Origin: Bradyrhizobium iriomotense
GTDB taxonomy: Bacteria; Pseudomonadota; Alphaproteobacteria; Rhizobiales; Xanthobacteraceae
NCBI RefSeq assembly: GCF_018129405.1
Contig: NZ_JAFCLP010000008.1
Coordinates: 186,001 to 250,000 of the forward strand
Direction: 5' to 3'
DNA length: 64,000 bases
Below, piece by piece: positions 38,645 to 46,916 of the stretch (its first letter is position 1; each line of letters begins with the position of its first letter). A model generated the notes under the pieces. That model had not been told where the DNA came from. It did not search any database and was given only the letters and a program-made list of their open reading frames with translations. Both the position numbers and the translations under genes were made by a program.

Positions 38645-38673
38645 TTGATTTATGTAATCAAGATTGATCAATC
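38645..38673. promoter_or_regulatory. Two adjacent palindromes, candidate operator of the citrate synthase pair
   Basis: TTGATT-TATGT-AATCAA at 38645-38661 is followed at once by the perfect 12-mer GATTGATCAATC at 38662-38673. All half-sites contain TTGAT or its inverse. The block sits 1 bp from the HTH-synthase start codon and 53 bp from the other gene. Confidence 0.65.
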
Positions 38674-38726
38674 TGTCGAGAGGCCCGACCTTTCCCCTGC
38701 GTGCAATGCAAAAGGGAGATTGGGCC

Positions 38727-39821
38727 ATGAACATCCACCTCACCAAAAGCCAGATCGGACTGGACGGCGTTCCCGCGGCCGAAACCGTGCTGAGCCATGT
38801 CGACGGCGAGCGCGGCGAACTGATCATCGCCGGCGAGCATGTCGGCCGCCTCGCCGCCAAATCGAGTTTCGAGGGCGTCACCGCCCGGCTCTGGAACGGC
38901 GCCGGCAAGACGACCTTAAGCGAAGCCAATGTGCGGGCGAGCCTGGGCGTCGCGCGCGAGCGCGCCTTCGCGCGGCTGGACGACCTTCTGCCGGCGACGC
39001 GCGGCATGGGCATCATCGACGGATTTCGCGCGGCCGTCGCGGGGCTTCGCGCCGAGCACGGGCTCGAACATGAAGCGACCATCGTCGGCGCATTCCCGGT
39101 GATCGCGGGCGCGCTGGTCCGGCGCGCCAAGGGGCTCGAACCGGTCGCGCCCGATCCGAACGTGAGCCACGCCGCCGACACGCTGCGCATGCTGCACGGA
39201 CGCAGCCCTGCGACGCGTGAGGTCACGGCGCTCGACGCCTATCTCGTCACCGCCAGCGACCACGGCATGAATGCCTCGACCTTCACCGCGCGCGTGGTGG
39301 CTTCGACGCAGGCCGATCTGTTCGCCGCCGTCACCGCCGGTTACTGCGCACTCACGGGCCCGCTGCATGGCGGCGCGCCGGAGCCGGTGCTGGAAATGCT
39401 GGACGCGATCGGATCGCGCGAGCGCATCCAGCCGTGGGTGGATGCCGCGCTGGCCCGCGGCGAGCGCATGATGGGTTTTGGCCACCGCGTCTATCGCGTG
39501 CGCGACCCGCGCGCCGACGTGCTGAAGACCGCGGTCGAGGCGCTGGCCTCCAACGGCACCGATCTGCCGTTCGCCGGCGAGGTCGAGGCCTATATCCGCG
39601 CGGCCTTGCGCAAGAAAAACCCGGACCGGCCGCTGGAGACGAACGTGGAGTTCTTCACCGCGATCCTGCTCGATGCGCTGGCGATCCCGCGGCAGGCGTT
39701 CACGCCGATTTTCGCGGTGGCACGCAGCGCAGGCTGGACCGCGCACGCACGCGAGCAGCAGCGGACGGGGCGGTTGATCCGGCCGAGTTCGTCCTATGTG
39801 GGGGCGATGCCGGAGGCGTGA
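38727..39821 (+). CDS. Citrate synthase-family protein
   Basis: 364 aa from ATG 38727 with AAAGGGAG at 7 bp. Citrate synthase motifs GPLHGGAPEPVLEML, MGFGHRVYRVRDPRADVLK and NVEFFTAILLDALAIP. The last normally reads NVDF, where the Asp is the catalytic base; here it is Glu308. Substrate could be oxaloacetate or a related 2-oxo acid. It is divergent from the HTH-fused paralogue and close to it in sequence length and core, so the two may form a mixed complex or share a pathway. The main TCA-cycle gltA is probably elsewhere. Confidence 0.88.
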   Translation: MNIHLTKSQIGLDGVPAAETVLSHVDGERGELIIAGEHVGRLAAKSSFEGVTARLWNGAGKTTLSEANVRASLGVARERAFARLDDLLPATRGMGIIDGFRAAVAGLRAEHGLEHEATIVGAFPVIAGALVRRAKGLEPVAPDPNVSHAADTLRMLHGRSPATREVTALDAYLVTASDHGMNASTFTARVVASTQADLFAAVTAGYCALTGPLHGGAPEPVLEMLDAIGSRERIQPWVDAALARGERMMGFGHRVYRVRDPRADVLKTAVEALASNGTDLPFAGEVEAYIRAALRKKNPDRPLETNVEFFTAILLDALAIPRQAFTPIFAVARSAGWTAHAREQQRTGRLIRPSSSYVGAMPEA

Positions 39822-39869
39822 GGAAGTAGCTTGCAGAAGAAGCGCGACGGCGGAGCCAATCACTCCGCT

Positions 39870-40029
39870 GTCGTCCCGGCCTAGTGCGCAATTGCGCACG
39901 GGGGGCCGGGACCCATACCGCGTGATCTATCGATGAGCGCAGGCGTTGGTACCGCGGGAAGACACTTCACTACGGGTCTTCGCCAAACTACTCCCTGAGG
40001 TTATGGGTCCCGGCCTTCGCCGGGACGAC
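39870..40029. repeat. Dispersed inverted-pair repeat, copy 12 of 14
   Basis: Left arm with GTGCGCAATTGCGCAC tip, right arm CCCGGCCTTCGCCGGGACGAC. Between the convergent citrate synthase and J-domain genes. Confidence 0.87.
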
Positions 40030-40066
40030 ACCGAGAGTTTGGCGACGGCCACGCCAGCGCGAGGCC

Positions 40067-40699
40067 TCAGGCCTCCCGCACCACCGTCTTCAGATAATTA
40101 TACGCCTTGATGATCTCGATCAGGCGGTCTTCGGTGGAGCGGTCGCCGCCATTGGCGTCGGGGTGGTGCTGCTTGACCAGCGCCTTGTACTTGCTCTTGA
40201 CGTCGGCGAGCGTGGCGTCGGGGCCGAGGCCCATGACCTGGAGCGCCTTGCGCTCGGCGTTCATCACCTTGCGCGTCTCGGCCTTGGGCTGGGCGTCCGG
40301 GCCCTTCCGCCAGTTGGCGCGGCCGTTGATCTCGCTGAACATGCTGAACGGATCGGACGCCATATCGATGTCGGCTTCCGTACCCTTCTTGCCGCCGTTG
40401 GCGCCCATCTTCCAGGTCGGGCGGTGGCCGGTCAGCGCATCCTTCTGGTAGCGCGCGACGGCGTCGGCATTCATGCCGGAGAAGAAATTGTAGTTCTGGT
40501 TGTACTCGCGCACATGGTCGAGGCAGAAGTGCCAGTACTCGCGCTGGTTCTCGCGCCCCTTCGGCGCGCGGTGTGCGCCCTTGTTCGCGCAGCCCGCCCA
40601 CTCGCAGTTGACCACGGTGTCGCGCGGCTTCACTTCCGGCTGCTTGCCTCGCGGCTTCACGCGGATGGAGTCGAAGAACTTTGATGAATCGATCGGCAT
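40067..40699 (-). CDS. J-domain (DnaJ-like) protein
   Basis: 210 aa with the J domain at the C-terminal end: ALQVMGLGPDATLADVKSKYKALVKQHHPDANGGDRSTEDRLIEIIKAYNYLK, including the HPD that triggers DnaK ATPase. The N-terminal part has a conserved possible metal site, CEWAGCANKGAHRAP ... YWHFCLDHVREYNQNYNFF, seen in rhizobial J proteins next to bolA. No Gly/Phe or zinc-finger region, so it is a co-chaperone with a specific client rather than DnaJ itself. ATG 40699, divergent from bolA. Confidence 0.92.
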   Translation of the reverse strand: MPIDSSKFFDSIRVKPRGKQPEVKPRDTVVNCEWAGCANKGAHRAPKGRENQREYWHFCLDHVREYNQNYNFFSGMNADAVARYQKDALTGHRPTWKMGANGGKKGTEADIDMASDPFSMFSEINGRANWRKGPDAQPKAETRKVMNAERKALQVMGLGPDATLADVKSKYKALVKQHHPDANGGDRSTEDRLIEIIKAYNYLKTVVREA

Positions 40700-40764
40700 G
40701 GCTGACTTTGACTACGCAATGCAAAAACCTTCAAGTCTTGACATTGCATTTAGCTGCAAACCCG

Positions 40765-40817
40765 TAGCCGAAGTTTCACTTCGGCGTCTTTAGGACGGCC
40801 GCCAGAGGCGGCCTATG
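40765..40817. repeat. Short palindromic module shared with 53522-53575
   Basis: TAGCCGAAG...CTTCGGC hairpin followed by GGACGGCCGCCAGAGGCGGCC. It matches 53522-53575 closely with one base fewer. It lies in the divergent promoter region of bolA and the J-domain gene. Confidence 0.8.
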
Positions 40818-40846
40818 GCATTGACGGGGCACGATGACGCGCCTTA

Positions 40847-41125
40847 ATGGCACTCATGGTTATGAAAGATACTATCAGCAACAAGTTGCAGGAAGCTTTC
40901 ACCCCGGAAAGCCTGCAAGTCGTCGACGAGTCACATTTGCATGAGGGTCACGCCGGCCATCGGCCGAGCGGCGAGACACACTTTCGGGTCTATATCGTGT
41001 CTGATGCCTTCAAAGGGAAGACCCGGGTCGAGCGCCATCGCATGATAAATTCGGCGCTGGCCGCGGAACTTTCCGGCAGCGTGCATGCGCTCGCGATCCA
41101 CGCGCAGGCGCCGGGGGAAAATTAG
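40847..41125 (+). CDS. BolA-family protein
   Basis: 92 aa with the BolA fold: VVDESHLHEGHAGHRPSGETHFRVYIVSDAFKGKTRVERHRMINSALAAEL. BolA proteins pair with monothiol glutaredoxins in iron-sulfur handling and can regulate transcription; His in the SHLHEGH loop and the later HALAIHAQ are typical. Start uncertain: ATG 40847, 40856 or 40862; relatives begin close to MxVKDTI, favouring 40856-40862. Divergent from the J-domain gene, a pairing seen in rhizobia. Confidence 0.92.
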   Translation: MALMVMKDTISNKLQEAFTPESLQVVDESHLHEGHAGHRPSGETHFRVYIVSDAFKGKTRVERHRMINSALAAELSGSVHALAIHAQAPGEN

Positions 41126-41128
41126 TTC

Positions 41129-41208
41129 GTCATTCCGGGGCGGCTCGAAGAGCCGAACCCGGAATCTCGAGATTCCGGGTTCGATGCTTCGCATCGCCCC
41201 GGAATGAC
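41129..41208. repeat. Cruciform-like palindromic repeat between convergent genes
   Basis: Outer stem GTCATTCCGGGGC with exact inverse; inside are three hairpins: GGCTC-GAA-GAGCC, a perfect 26-nt palindrome (41156-41181, half AACCCGGAATCTC) and CGATGC-TTC-GCATCG. The whole can fold like a four-way junction. It probably also ends transcription from bolA and from the CorC-type gene. Confidence 0.8.
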
Positions 41209-41215
41209 TGAAGGC

Positions 41216-42520
41216 TCAAAACGACGTCCCGGCCCTTCTTGGCCTGGGTTCTTCCATCTCGGCCTCGCGCGGCACCGGTGAAATACGGAGCGCGGTGATG
41301 CGGTTGCGTTCGCGGCGGAGGACGCGGAAGCGGAAGCCGTGGAAGGTGAAGCTCTGGCCGCGGTCGGGGATCGAGCGCGCCTCGTGAATGACGAGGCCGG
41401 CGACCGTGGTTGCCTCTTCATCGGGCAGGTGCCAGTCCATGGCGCGGTTGAGGTCGCGGATCGGCACCGAGCCGTCGACCACGACCGAGCCGTCCGGCTG
41501 GGCGCGCACGCCGGCAACCACGACGTCGTGCTCGTCGGAGATGTCGCCGACGATCTCCTCCAGGATATCTTCCAGCGTCACAAGACCTTCAACTTCGCCG
41601 TACTCGTCGACGACGAGCGCGAAATGGGTCTTGCGGCGACGGAATGCCTTGAGCTGCTCGGACACCGGCCGCATCTCCGGCACGAACCAGGGCGGCAGCG
41701 CGATGGTGGAGACGTCGATGCGCGAGGTGTCGCCTTCGGAAGCGCGGATCGCCCGCAACAGATCCTTGGCGTGCAGCACGCCGATGATGTTCTCCGGCTT
41801 CTCGCGCCACAAGGGAATGCGGGTGTATTCGGTCGCCAGCACCTCGCGCACCAGCTCTTCCGGCGGCAGATCGGCGTTGATCATCATCATCTCGGTGCGA
41901 TGGATCATGACGTCGGAGACCTGGAGCTCGCGCAGATCCAAGAGGCCGCCGAGCATGTCGCGGTCCTGCTTCTCGAATTTGCCCTCGTGGTGCAAGAGGT
42001 CCACCGCGCCGCGCAGGCGCTCGGTCGGCGACAGGATCGCCTGGTGCTCGCCGGCGAGGCCGAACAGGCGCATCAGCAGGCGCACGATGACTTCGACGAT
42101 CCTGAGCAGCGGCCCGAGCACATACATCGTCAGCCGCATCGGACGCGCGACCGCGAGCGCCATGCGGTCAGGCGCGTTGATCGCGATGGTTTTGGGCAGC
42201 ACCTCCGCGAAGATCACGACCAGGGCGGTCATCACGCCGGTCGCATAGAGCACGCCGACATCGCCGAACCACGACGTGAAGATTCCGGTGGCGAGCGCGG
42301 ACGCCCCGATATTGGCGATGTTGTTGCCGAGCAAAAGCGCGCCGATCAGGCGCTCGCGCATGTCGAGCAGCTGCGAGACGACGTCGGCGTCGCGATTACC
42401 CTGCTTGGAGAGCCGCAGCATGCTGGCGCGCGAGGCGCCGGTCAGCGCGGTCTCGCTCGCGGCGAAGAACGCCGAGACCAGGAGGCAGAGGACGACGATG
42501 GTGAATCCGAGCCAGTCCAT
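41216..42520 (-). CDS. HlyC/CorC-family transporter (DUF21, CBS pair, CorC_HlyC domain)
   Basis: 434 aa: an N-terminal membrane domain of DUF21 type (LVSAFFAASETALTGASRASMLRLSKQGNRDADVV, GNNIANIGASALATG, PKTIAINAPDRMAL), two CBS repeats (VSDVMIHRTEMMMINADLPPEELV; IALPPWFVPEMRPVSEQLKAF ... DEYGEVEGLVTLEDILEEIVGDISDEHD) and a C-terminal CorC_HlyC domain. Members of this group are linked to Mg2+/Co2+ efflux. ATG 42520. It follows aroB on the same strand after an 79-bp gap that holds a dispersed repeat. Confidence 0.93.
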   Translation of the reverse strand: MDWLGFTIVVLCLLVSAFFAASETALTGASRASMLRLSKQGNRDADVVSQLLDMRERLIGALLLGNNIANIGASALATGIFTSWFGDVGVLYATGVMTALVVIFAEVLPKTIAINAPDRMALAVARPMRLTMYVLGPLLRIVEVIVRLLMRLFGLAGEHQAILSPTERLRGAVDLLHHEGKFEKQDRDMLGGLLDLRELQVSDVMIHRTEMMMINADLPPEELVREVLATEYTRIPLWREKPENIIGVLHAKDLLRAIRASEGDTSRIDVSTIALPPWFVPEMRPVSEQLKAFRRRKTHFALVVDEYGEVEGLVTLEDILEEIVGDISDEHDVVVAGVRAQPDGSVVVDGSVPIRDLNRAMDWHLPDEEATTVAGLVIHEARSIPDRGQSFTFHGFRFRVLRRERNRITALRISPVPREAEMEEPRPRRAGTSF

Positions 42521-42541
42521 GCATCACTCTAGTTACGTTCG

Positions 42542-42588
42542 ACGCGTTTTCCTGGCGCGAGGCGGTATCCACTTCGCTCGAAAACGCT
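42542..42588. repeat. Intergenic copy of the ACGCGTTTTC...GAAAACGCT element
   Basis: A 47-bp hairpin-type module between the CorC-type gene and aroB, 41 of 47 bases identical to the copy embedded in the gene at 23346-23392. Confidence 0.85.
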
Positions 42589-42599
42589 TTAGCGCTGCG

Positions 42600-43748
42600 T
42601 CATGCCTTTTGCGCGAGCTTCTCTTTGAGGAAATCGCGCACCGGCGCCGGCTCGACGTCCTTCGCGATCACCGCGCGGCCCACGGCCTCCAGCAGGATGA
42701 AGGTGAGCTTGCCACGCTTGACCTTCTTGTCCTGCGCCATCAGCGCCATCAGCGCGTCGGCGTCCGCAAGGCCTTCCTGGGCAAATCCCGCGATATCCTG
42801 CAGGCGCGTCGGCAGGCCGGCTTCAATGAGATGGCGCTCGACCCGCGCAGCATCAGCCTCTCCGATCATGCCGAGCTTCGCCGAGAACTGCGCTGCCAGC
42901 GTCATGCCGATGGCCACGCCCTCGCCATGGAACAGGCGGTCGGAGAACCCGGTCGCCGCTTCCAGCGCGTGGCCGAAGGTGTGGCCGAGATTGAGCAGCG
43001 CGCGCTCGCCGGTTTCGCGCTCGTCGCGCGAGACGATTCCGGCCTTGGCGCGGCAGGAGGTCGCGATCGCATGCTCGCGCGCCGAACCGCCCTTGAGGAT
43101 GTCGGAATGGTTGTTTTCCAGCCAGCTGAAGAAGGCCTCGTCGCCGAGCACGCCGTATTTGGCGACCTCGGCATAGCCGGCGCGGAACTGACGCGGCGAC
43201 AGCGTGTCCAGCACGGCGGTGTCGGCGATGACAAGCACCGGCTGGTGGAAGGCGCCGAGCAGATTCTTGCCCTGCGGCGAGTTGATACCGGTCTTGCCGC
43301 CGACGGAAGAATCGACCTGCGCCAGCAGCGAGGTCGGCACCTGCACGAAATCGACGCCGCGGCGCAGGATCGCGGCTGCAAAGCCGGCGAGATCGCCGAC
43401 CACGCCGCCGCCGAGCGCGATGACGAGATCGTTGCGCTCGATCTTTGCGGCGATCAGGGCTTCGCTGACCTTCTCGAGGCCCGCATAGGTTTTCGAGATC
43501 TCGCCTTCCTCGACCACGATGCGCGAGGTCGGAATGCCGCTCGCTGCGAGAGAGGCCTCAGTCGGCTCGAGCCAGTGCTTTGCAACGGTGCGGTCGGTCA
43601 CGATCGCCGTGCGCACGCCGGGGCGCAAGGCTGCGACGCGCTCGCCGAGCGAGGCCAGAATGCCACGGCCGATGACGATCTCATAGGCGCGATCGCCGAG
43701 CGCGACGCCGACATTGACGGGATCGGAATGTTTCAACGGCGCAGTCAT
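42600..43748 (-). CDS. aroB: 3-dehydroquinate synthase
   Basis: 382 aa, second step of the shikimate pathway: converts DAHP to 3-dehydroquinate with NAD+ and Zn2+/Co2+. Motifs ALGGGVVGDLAGFAAAILRRGVDFVQVPTSLLAQVDSSVGGKTGIN (NAD and substrate), RAGYAEVAKYG, and the metal ligands in LLNLGHTFGHALE and FHGEGVAIG. ATG 43748 overlaps the aroK stop (ATGA); the open frame upstream lies inside aroK. The length is normal. Confidence 0.97.
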   Translation of the reverse strand: MTAPLKHSDPVNVGVALGDRAYEIVIGRGILASLGERVAALRPGVRTAIVTDRTVAKHWLEPTEASLAASGIPTSRIVVEEGEISKTYAGLEKVSEALIAAKIERNDLVIALGGGVVGDLAGFAAAILRRGVDFVQVPTSLLAQVDSSVGGKTGINSPQGKNLLGAFHQPVLVIADTAVLDTLSPRQFRAGYAEVAKYGVLGDEAFFSWLENNHSDILKGGSAREHAIATSCRAKAGIVSRDERETGERALLNLGHTFGHALEAATGFSDRLFHGEGVAIGMTLAAQFSAKLGMIGEADAARVERHLIEAGLPTRLQDIAGFAQEGLADADALMALMAQDKKVKRGKLTFILLEAVGRAVIAKDVEPAPVRDFLKEKLAQKA

Positions 43749-44368
43749 CTTAACGCACTCGCAACGTCGGCAGGTGGTGGGGCGGGCTGTTCGCCGCAAA
43801 GATGGGCGCGCAGCGTCTCGATGCACTCCTCGACGATCTTGTCGTGCGGCACGTCGCGCGAGGCGATGGTGAGGTCGGCCTTGCCGTAGACCGGCTCGCG
43901 CTCGGTGAGGAGGCGCGTCACCGTCCCCTCGGGGTCGGCGGTCTGGAGCAGCGGACGGTCGGCGCGGCGGCGCACCCGGCGCATGATGACGTCGTGGTCC
44001 GCCCTGAGCCAGATCGAGACCGCCTTGGCGGCGATGCGGGTCCGCGTCTCCTCGCGCATGAAGGCGCCGCCGCCGGTCGCCAGCACCACCGGCCCGCCCT
44101 CGAGCAGGCGCGCGATCACCCGTGCCTCGCCGTCGCGGAAATGCTGCTCGCCGTGGCGCTCGAAAATCTCCGGTATGGTCATGCCGGCCGCCGCCTCGAT
44201 CTCGGTGTCGGCATCGACAAAGGGCAGCTTGAGCCTGATAGCCATGCGGCGGCCGATGGTGGATTTGCCCACCCCCATCATGCCGACGAGCACGATCGAG
44301 CGCTTTCCGAGCGCCGACAGGATGTCGGCCTCAGGCGAAGCGGGAATCGGCAACGCGGCGTCGGACAT
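43745..44368 (-). CDS. aroK: Shikimate kinase
   Basis: 207 aa. Phosphorylates shikimate with ATP. Walker A GMMGVGKST at 29-37, shikimate-binding DADTEIE, ATGGGAFM and the lid RRRADRPLLQ. ATG 44368; upstream in-frame codons are not supported by a Shine-Dalgarno. Translationally coupled to aroB. The gene order aroK-aroB with a CorC-type gene behind and xerD divergent in front is typical of Bradyrhizobium-like genomes. Confidence 0.96.
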   Translation of the reverse strand: MSDAALPIPASPEADILSALGKRSIVLVGMMGVGKSTIGRRMAIRLKLPFVDADTEIEAAAGMTIPEIFERHGEQHFRDGEARVIARLLEGGPVVLATGGGAFMREETRTRIAAKAVSIWLRADHDVIMRRVRRRADRPLLQTADPEGTVTRLLTEREPVYGKADLTIASRDVPHDKIVEECIETLRAHLCGEQPAPPPADVASALR

Positions 44369-44537
44369 AAATCTCAGCTCTAAATCTCGCTCAAACTGCC
44401 GCCAAAGGCGGCATCCCTCGGCCACCTATACGACCCCGCAGGGGCCCTCGCCAGAGGACTCTTGCCACGAAACGGCGAACATGTTGGATGATTTCATTGG
44501 TTAATTTGCCCGCCCGGACCTCAGGAACCTTTGCACG

Positions 44538-44684
44538 ATGCCCAGCCTGTTCCGCTTCCTGACGGTCGTCGCCGTGATCGCCGGCATCGTCTATGGCGTG
44601 GTCTTCGCGCTGGCGAACTTCGTGAACCCGAAGCCGCGGGAAATGACAGTGACGATCCCGCCGGATAAGTTTCTCAAGAAATAG
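44538..44684 (+). CDS. Small single-helix membrane protein, 48 aa
   Basis: MPSLFRFLTVVAVIAGIVYG starts with one membrane helix (about 5-28), followed by NPKPREMTVTIPPDKFLKK. ATG 44538 has GGAACC about 10 bp upstream. It lies 17 bp before xerD on the same strand. Short proteins of this form sit between aroK and xerD in related genomes (from memory, not checked here). Function unknown. Confidence 0.75.
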   Translation: MPSLFRFLTVVAVIAGIVYGVVFALANFVNPKPREMTVTIPPDKFLKK

Positions 44685-44701
44685 CAGCTAGGCTCCGGCG
44701 C

Positions 44702-45661
44702 ATGCGCGCAAAGCCCTCCGATAGCAAGCTCACCGGCCTGTTCCTCGACATGCTCGCGGCGGAACAGGGCGCCGGCCCCAACACGCTCGACGCCTACCGC
44801 CGCGACCTCACCGATTTCTCGGAGTTTCTCGGCCGCGCCGGCCATACATTCGCAGGCGCGGACACGCAAGTCCTGCGCGACTATCTCGCCGATCTCGACA
44901 CGCGCGGATTCAAATCCACCAGTGTCGCGCGGCGGCTATCGGCGATGCGGCATCTCTACCGCTTCCTGCTGAACGAGCGCATCCGCGGCGACGATCCCGC
45001 GGCGATACTATCAGGCCCGAAGCGCGGCCGCGGCCTGCCAAAGGTGCTGTCGATCGCGGATGTCGACCGCATGCTCCGCCGCGCCAAGGAATTGAGCGAG
45101 GCGGAAGAGGTATCGCCGTCGAAGCGGCTGCGGGCGTTGCGGCTCTATTGCCTGCTCGAGGTGCTCTACGCCACGGGCCTGCGCGTCTCCGAGCTGGTGG
45201 CGCTGCCGCGCTCGGCGGCCAAGCGCGACGCCCGCATGATCGTGGTGCGTGGCAAGGGCAACAAGGAACGGCTGGTGCCGCTCAACGACGCCTCGCGCCA
45301 GGCGATGGCGGATTATCTCGCGGCGACGGAGGCCGCGAAGACGGAGAAAAAGAAAGACAGCCTCGCCGCCTCGAAATGGCTATTCCCCTCCTTCGGCGAG
45401 AGCGGGCATCTGACGCGGCAGCACTTTGCCCGCGATTTGAAGGAGCTCGCGGTTGCCTCCGGCCTGCAGGCCCGGCTGGTCTCCCCGCACGTGCTGCGCC
45501 ACGCCTTTGCCAGCCATCTGCTGCACAACGGCGCGGACTTGCGCATCGTGCAGACCTTGCTGGGGCACACCGACATCTCCACGACCCAGATCTACACCCA
45601 TGTGGTCGAGGAGCGGCTGAAGAGCCTTGTGCGCGACCTGCACCCGCTGGCGGAGAAGTGA
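44702..45661 (+). CDS. xerD: Site-specific tyrosine recombinase XerD
   Basis: 319 aa. Together with XerC it resolves chromosome dimers at dif. All active residues are present: Arg161 (GLRVSEL), Lys185 (RGKGNKE), His263 and Arg266 (SPHVLRHAFA), His289 (LLGHTD) and Tyr298 (TTQIYTHV). N-terminal SAM-like domain AEQGAGPNTLDAYRRDLTDFSEFL. A small charged insertion (AAKTEKKKDSLAASK, about 211-225) precedes the C-terminal half, as in rhizobial XerD. ATG 44702. It is a housekeeping recombinase, not an integrase: no att sites are near. Confidence 0.95.
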   Translation: MRAKPSDSKLTGLFLDMLAAEQGAGPNTLDAYRRDLTDFSEFLGRAGHTFAGADTQVLRDYLADLDTRGFKSTSVARRLSAMRHLYRFLLNERIRGDDPAAILSGPKRGRGLPKVLSIADVDRMLRRAKELSEAEEVSPSKRLRALRLYCLLEVLYATGLRVSELVALPRSAAKRDARMIVVRGKGNKERLVPLNDASRQAMADYLAATEAAKTEKKKDSLAASKWLFPSFGESGHLTRQHFARDLKELAVASGLQARLVSPHVLRHAFASHLLHNGADLRIVQTLLGHTDISTTQIYTHVVEERLKSLVRDLHPLAEK

Positions 45662-45667
45662 GAGTTC

Positions 45668-45752
45668 GTAGCCCGGATGAGCGCAGCGACATCCGGGACT
45701 GGTGCCCGAGGCGCGACCGGCCCCGGATATCGCTGCGCTCATCCGGGCTACG
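45668..45752. repeat. GTAGCCCGGATGAGCG palindromic repeat
   Basis: GTAGCCCGGATGAGCGCAGC on the left, near-exact inverse on the right (GCTGCGCTCATCCGGGCTAC). A second member is at 50746-50822. Lies in the xerD-accA gap. Confidence 0.85.
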
Positions 45753-45893
45753 GGCAACTCATGAAACCGCCTTGACTTCGGCCACATCTCCGCAGAAAGA
45801 GCCGGGGCCTTTCGACTGATTTGGCTTCCTGCCACCAGCACACAAGCCAACTCGTTGAAGAAGCTACACTTCTTTCCTCGGCTCCAAATCCGC

Positions 45894-45922
45894 TTCGACG
45901 CCTCGCCCCGTCCCCCTATACT
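45894..45922 (+). promoter_or_regulatory. Promoter immediately before accA
   Basis: TTCGAC at 45894-45899, 17-nt spacer and TATACT at 45917-45922. The expected transcription start (about 45928-45930) coincides with the accA ATG at 45929, so the mRNA could be leaderless. Confidence 0.5.
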
Positions 45923-45928
45923 GAGTTG

Positions 45929-46891
45929 ATGCAAGACCAGATGCGCAGCTATCTCGACTTCGAAAAGCCCGTCGCCGAGCTCGACTCCAAGGTCGACGAA
46001 TTGCGCGCGCTCGCCGCCACCGGCACCGACATCAGCGACGAGGTCGGACGGATCGAGGACAAGGCGGCGCAGGCGCTGGCCGACCTCTATACGAACCTGA
46101 CACCGTGGCAGAAGACGCTGGTCGCGCGGCATCCGCAGCGGCCGCATTTCAACGATTTCATCAAGGGCCTGATCACCGAATTCACCCCGCTCGCCGGCGA
46201 CCGCAAATTCGGCGAGGACGAGGCGCTGGTCGCCGGCTTCGGCCGCTTCCGCGGCGAGCCGATCTGCGTGATGGGCCAGGAGAAGGGCGATTCCACCGAG
46301 AGCCGCATCCGGCACAATTTCGGCATGGCGCGGCCCGAGGGCTATCGCAAATGCGTGCGGCTGATGGAGTTGGCCGAGCGGTTCGGCCTGCCGGTGCTGT
46401 CGCTCGCCGATTCCGCCGGCGCCTATCCCGGCATCGGCGCCGAGGAGCGCGGCCAGGCGGAAGCGATCGCGCGCTCGACCGATGCGTGCCTGGCGCTGAC
46501 CGTGCCGAACGTCGCCATCATCACCGGCGAAGGCATGTCGGGCGGCGCCATCGCCATCACCACCGCCAACAAGGTGCTGATGCTGGAGCACGCGATCTAC
46601 AGCGTGATCTCGCCGGAGGCGGCGTCCTCCATCCTCTGGCGCGATGGCACCAAGGCGCAGGAAGCCGCCAACAACATGAAGATCACCGCCCAGGACATGC
46701 TCCGTTTCGGGGTGATCGATCAGATCCTGAAGGAGCCGGTCGGCGGCGCCCACCGCGACCCCGCCGCCATGATCGCCACCACCGGCGATGCCATCGCCAA
46801 GGCCTTTGACGAGCTGCGGGGCCTGGACGCGGATGCGATCCGCAAGCAGCGGCGGCAGAAATTCCTCGATATCGGCCGGAAACTGGGCTGA
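45929..46891 (+). CDS. accA: Acetyl-CoA carboxylase carboxyltransferase subunit alpha
   Basis: 320 aa. With AccD it moves the carboxyl group from biotin to acetyl-CoA, the first committed step of fatty acid synthesis. Markers: YLDFEKPVAELDSKVDELR, ARHPQRPHFNDFI, GQEKG, SLADSAGAYPGIGAEERGQAEAIA and GEGMSGGAIAI (oxyanion region). ATG 45929 or 45941; the first is favoured by length. No Shine-Dalgarno precedes either, in line with the promoter position. AccD is not in the window. Confidence 0.96.
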   Translation: MQDQMRSYLDFEKPVAELDSKVDELRALAATGTDISDEVGRIEDKAAQALADLYTNLTPWQKTLVARHPQRPHFNDFIKGLITEFTPLAGDRKFGEDEALVAGFGRFRGEPICVMGQEKGDSTESRIRHNFGMARPEGYRKCVRLMELAERFGLPVLSLADSAGAYPGIGAEERGQAEAIARSTDACLALTVPNVAIITGEGMSGGAIAITTANKVLMLEHAIYSVISPEAASSILWRDGTKAQEAANNMKITAQDMLRFGVIDQILKEPVGGAHRDPAAMIATTGDAIAKAFDELRGLDADAIRKQRRQKFLDIGRKLG

Positions 46892-46916
46892 TTCGGACGG
46901 GTTTGCCCCCTCCGTC

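Noticed and set aside
44702-45661. Integrase marking a genomic island
   Set aside because: The sequence is housekeeping XerD in its usual gene order, with no att sites or cargo beside it.
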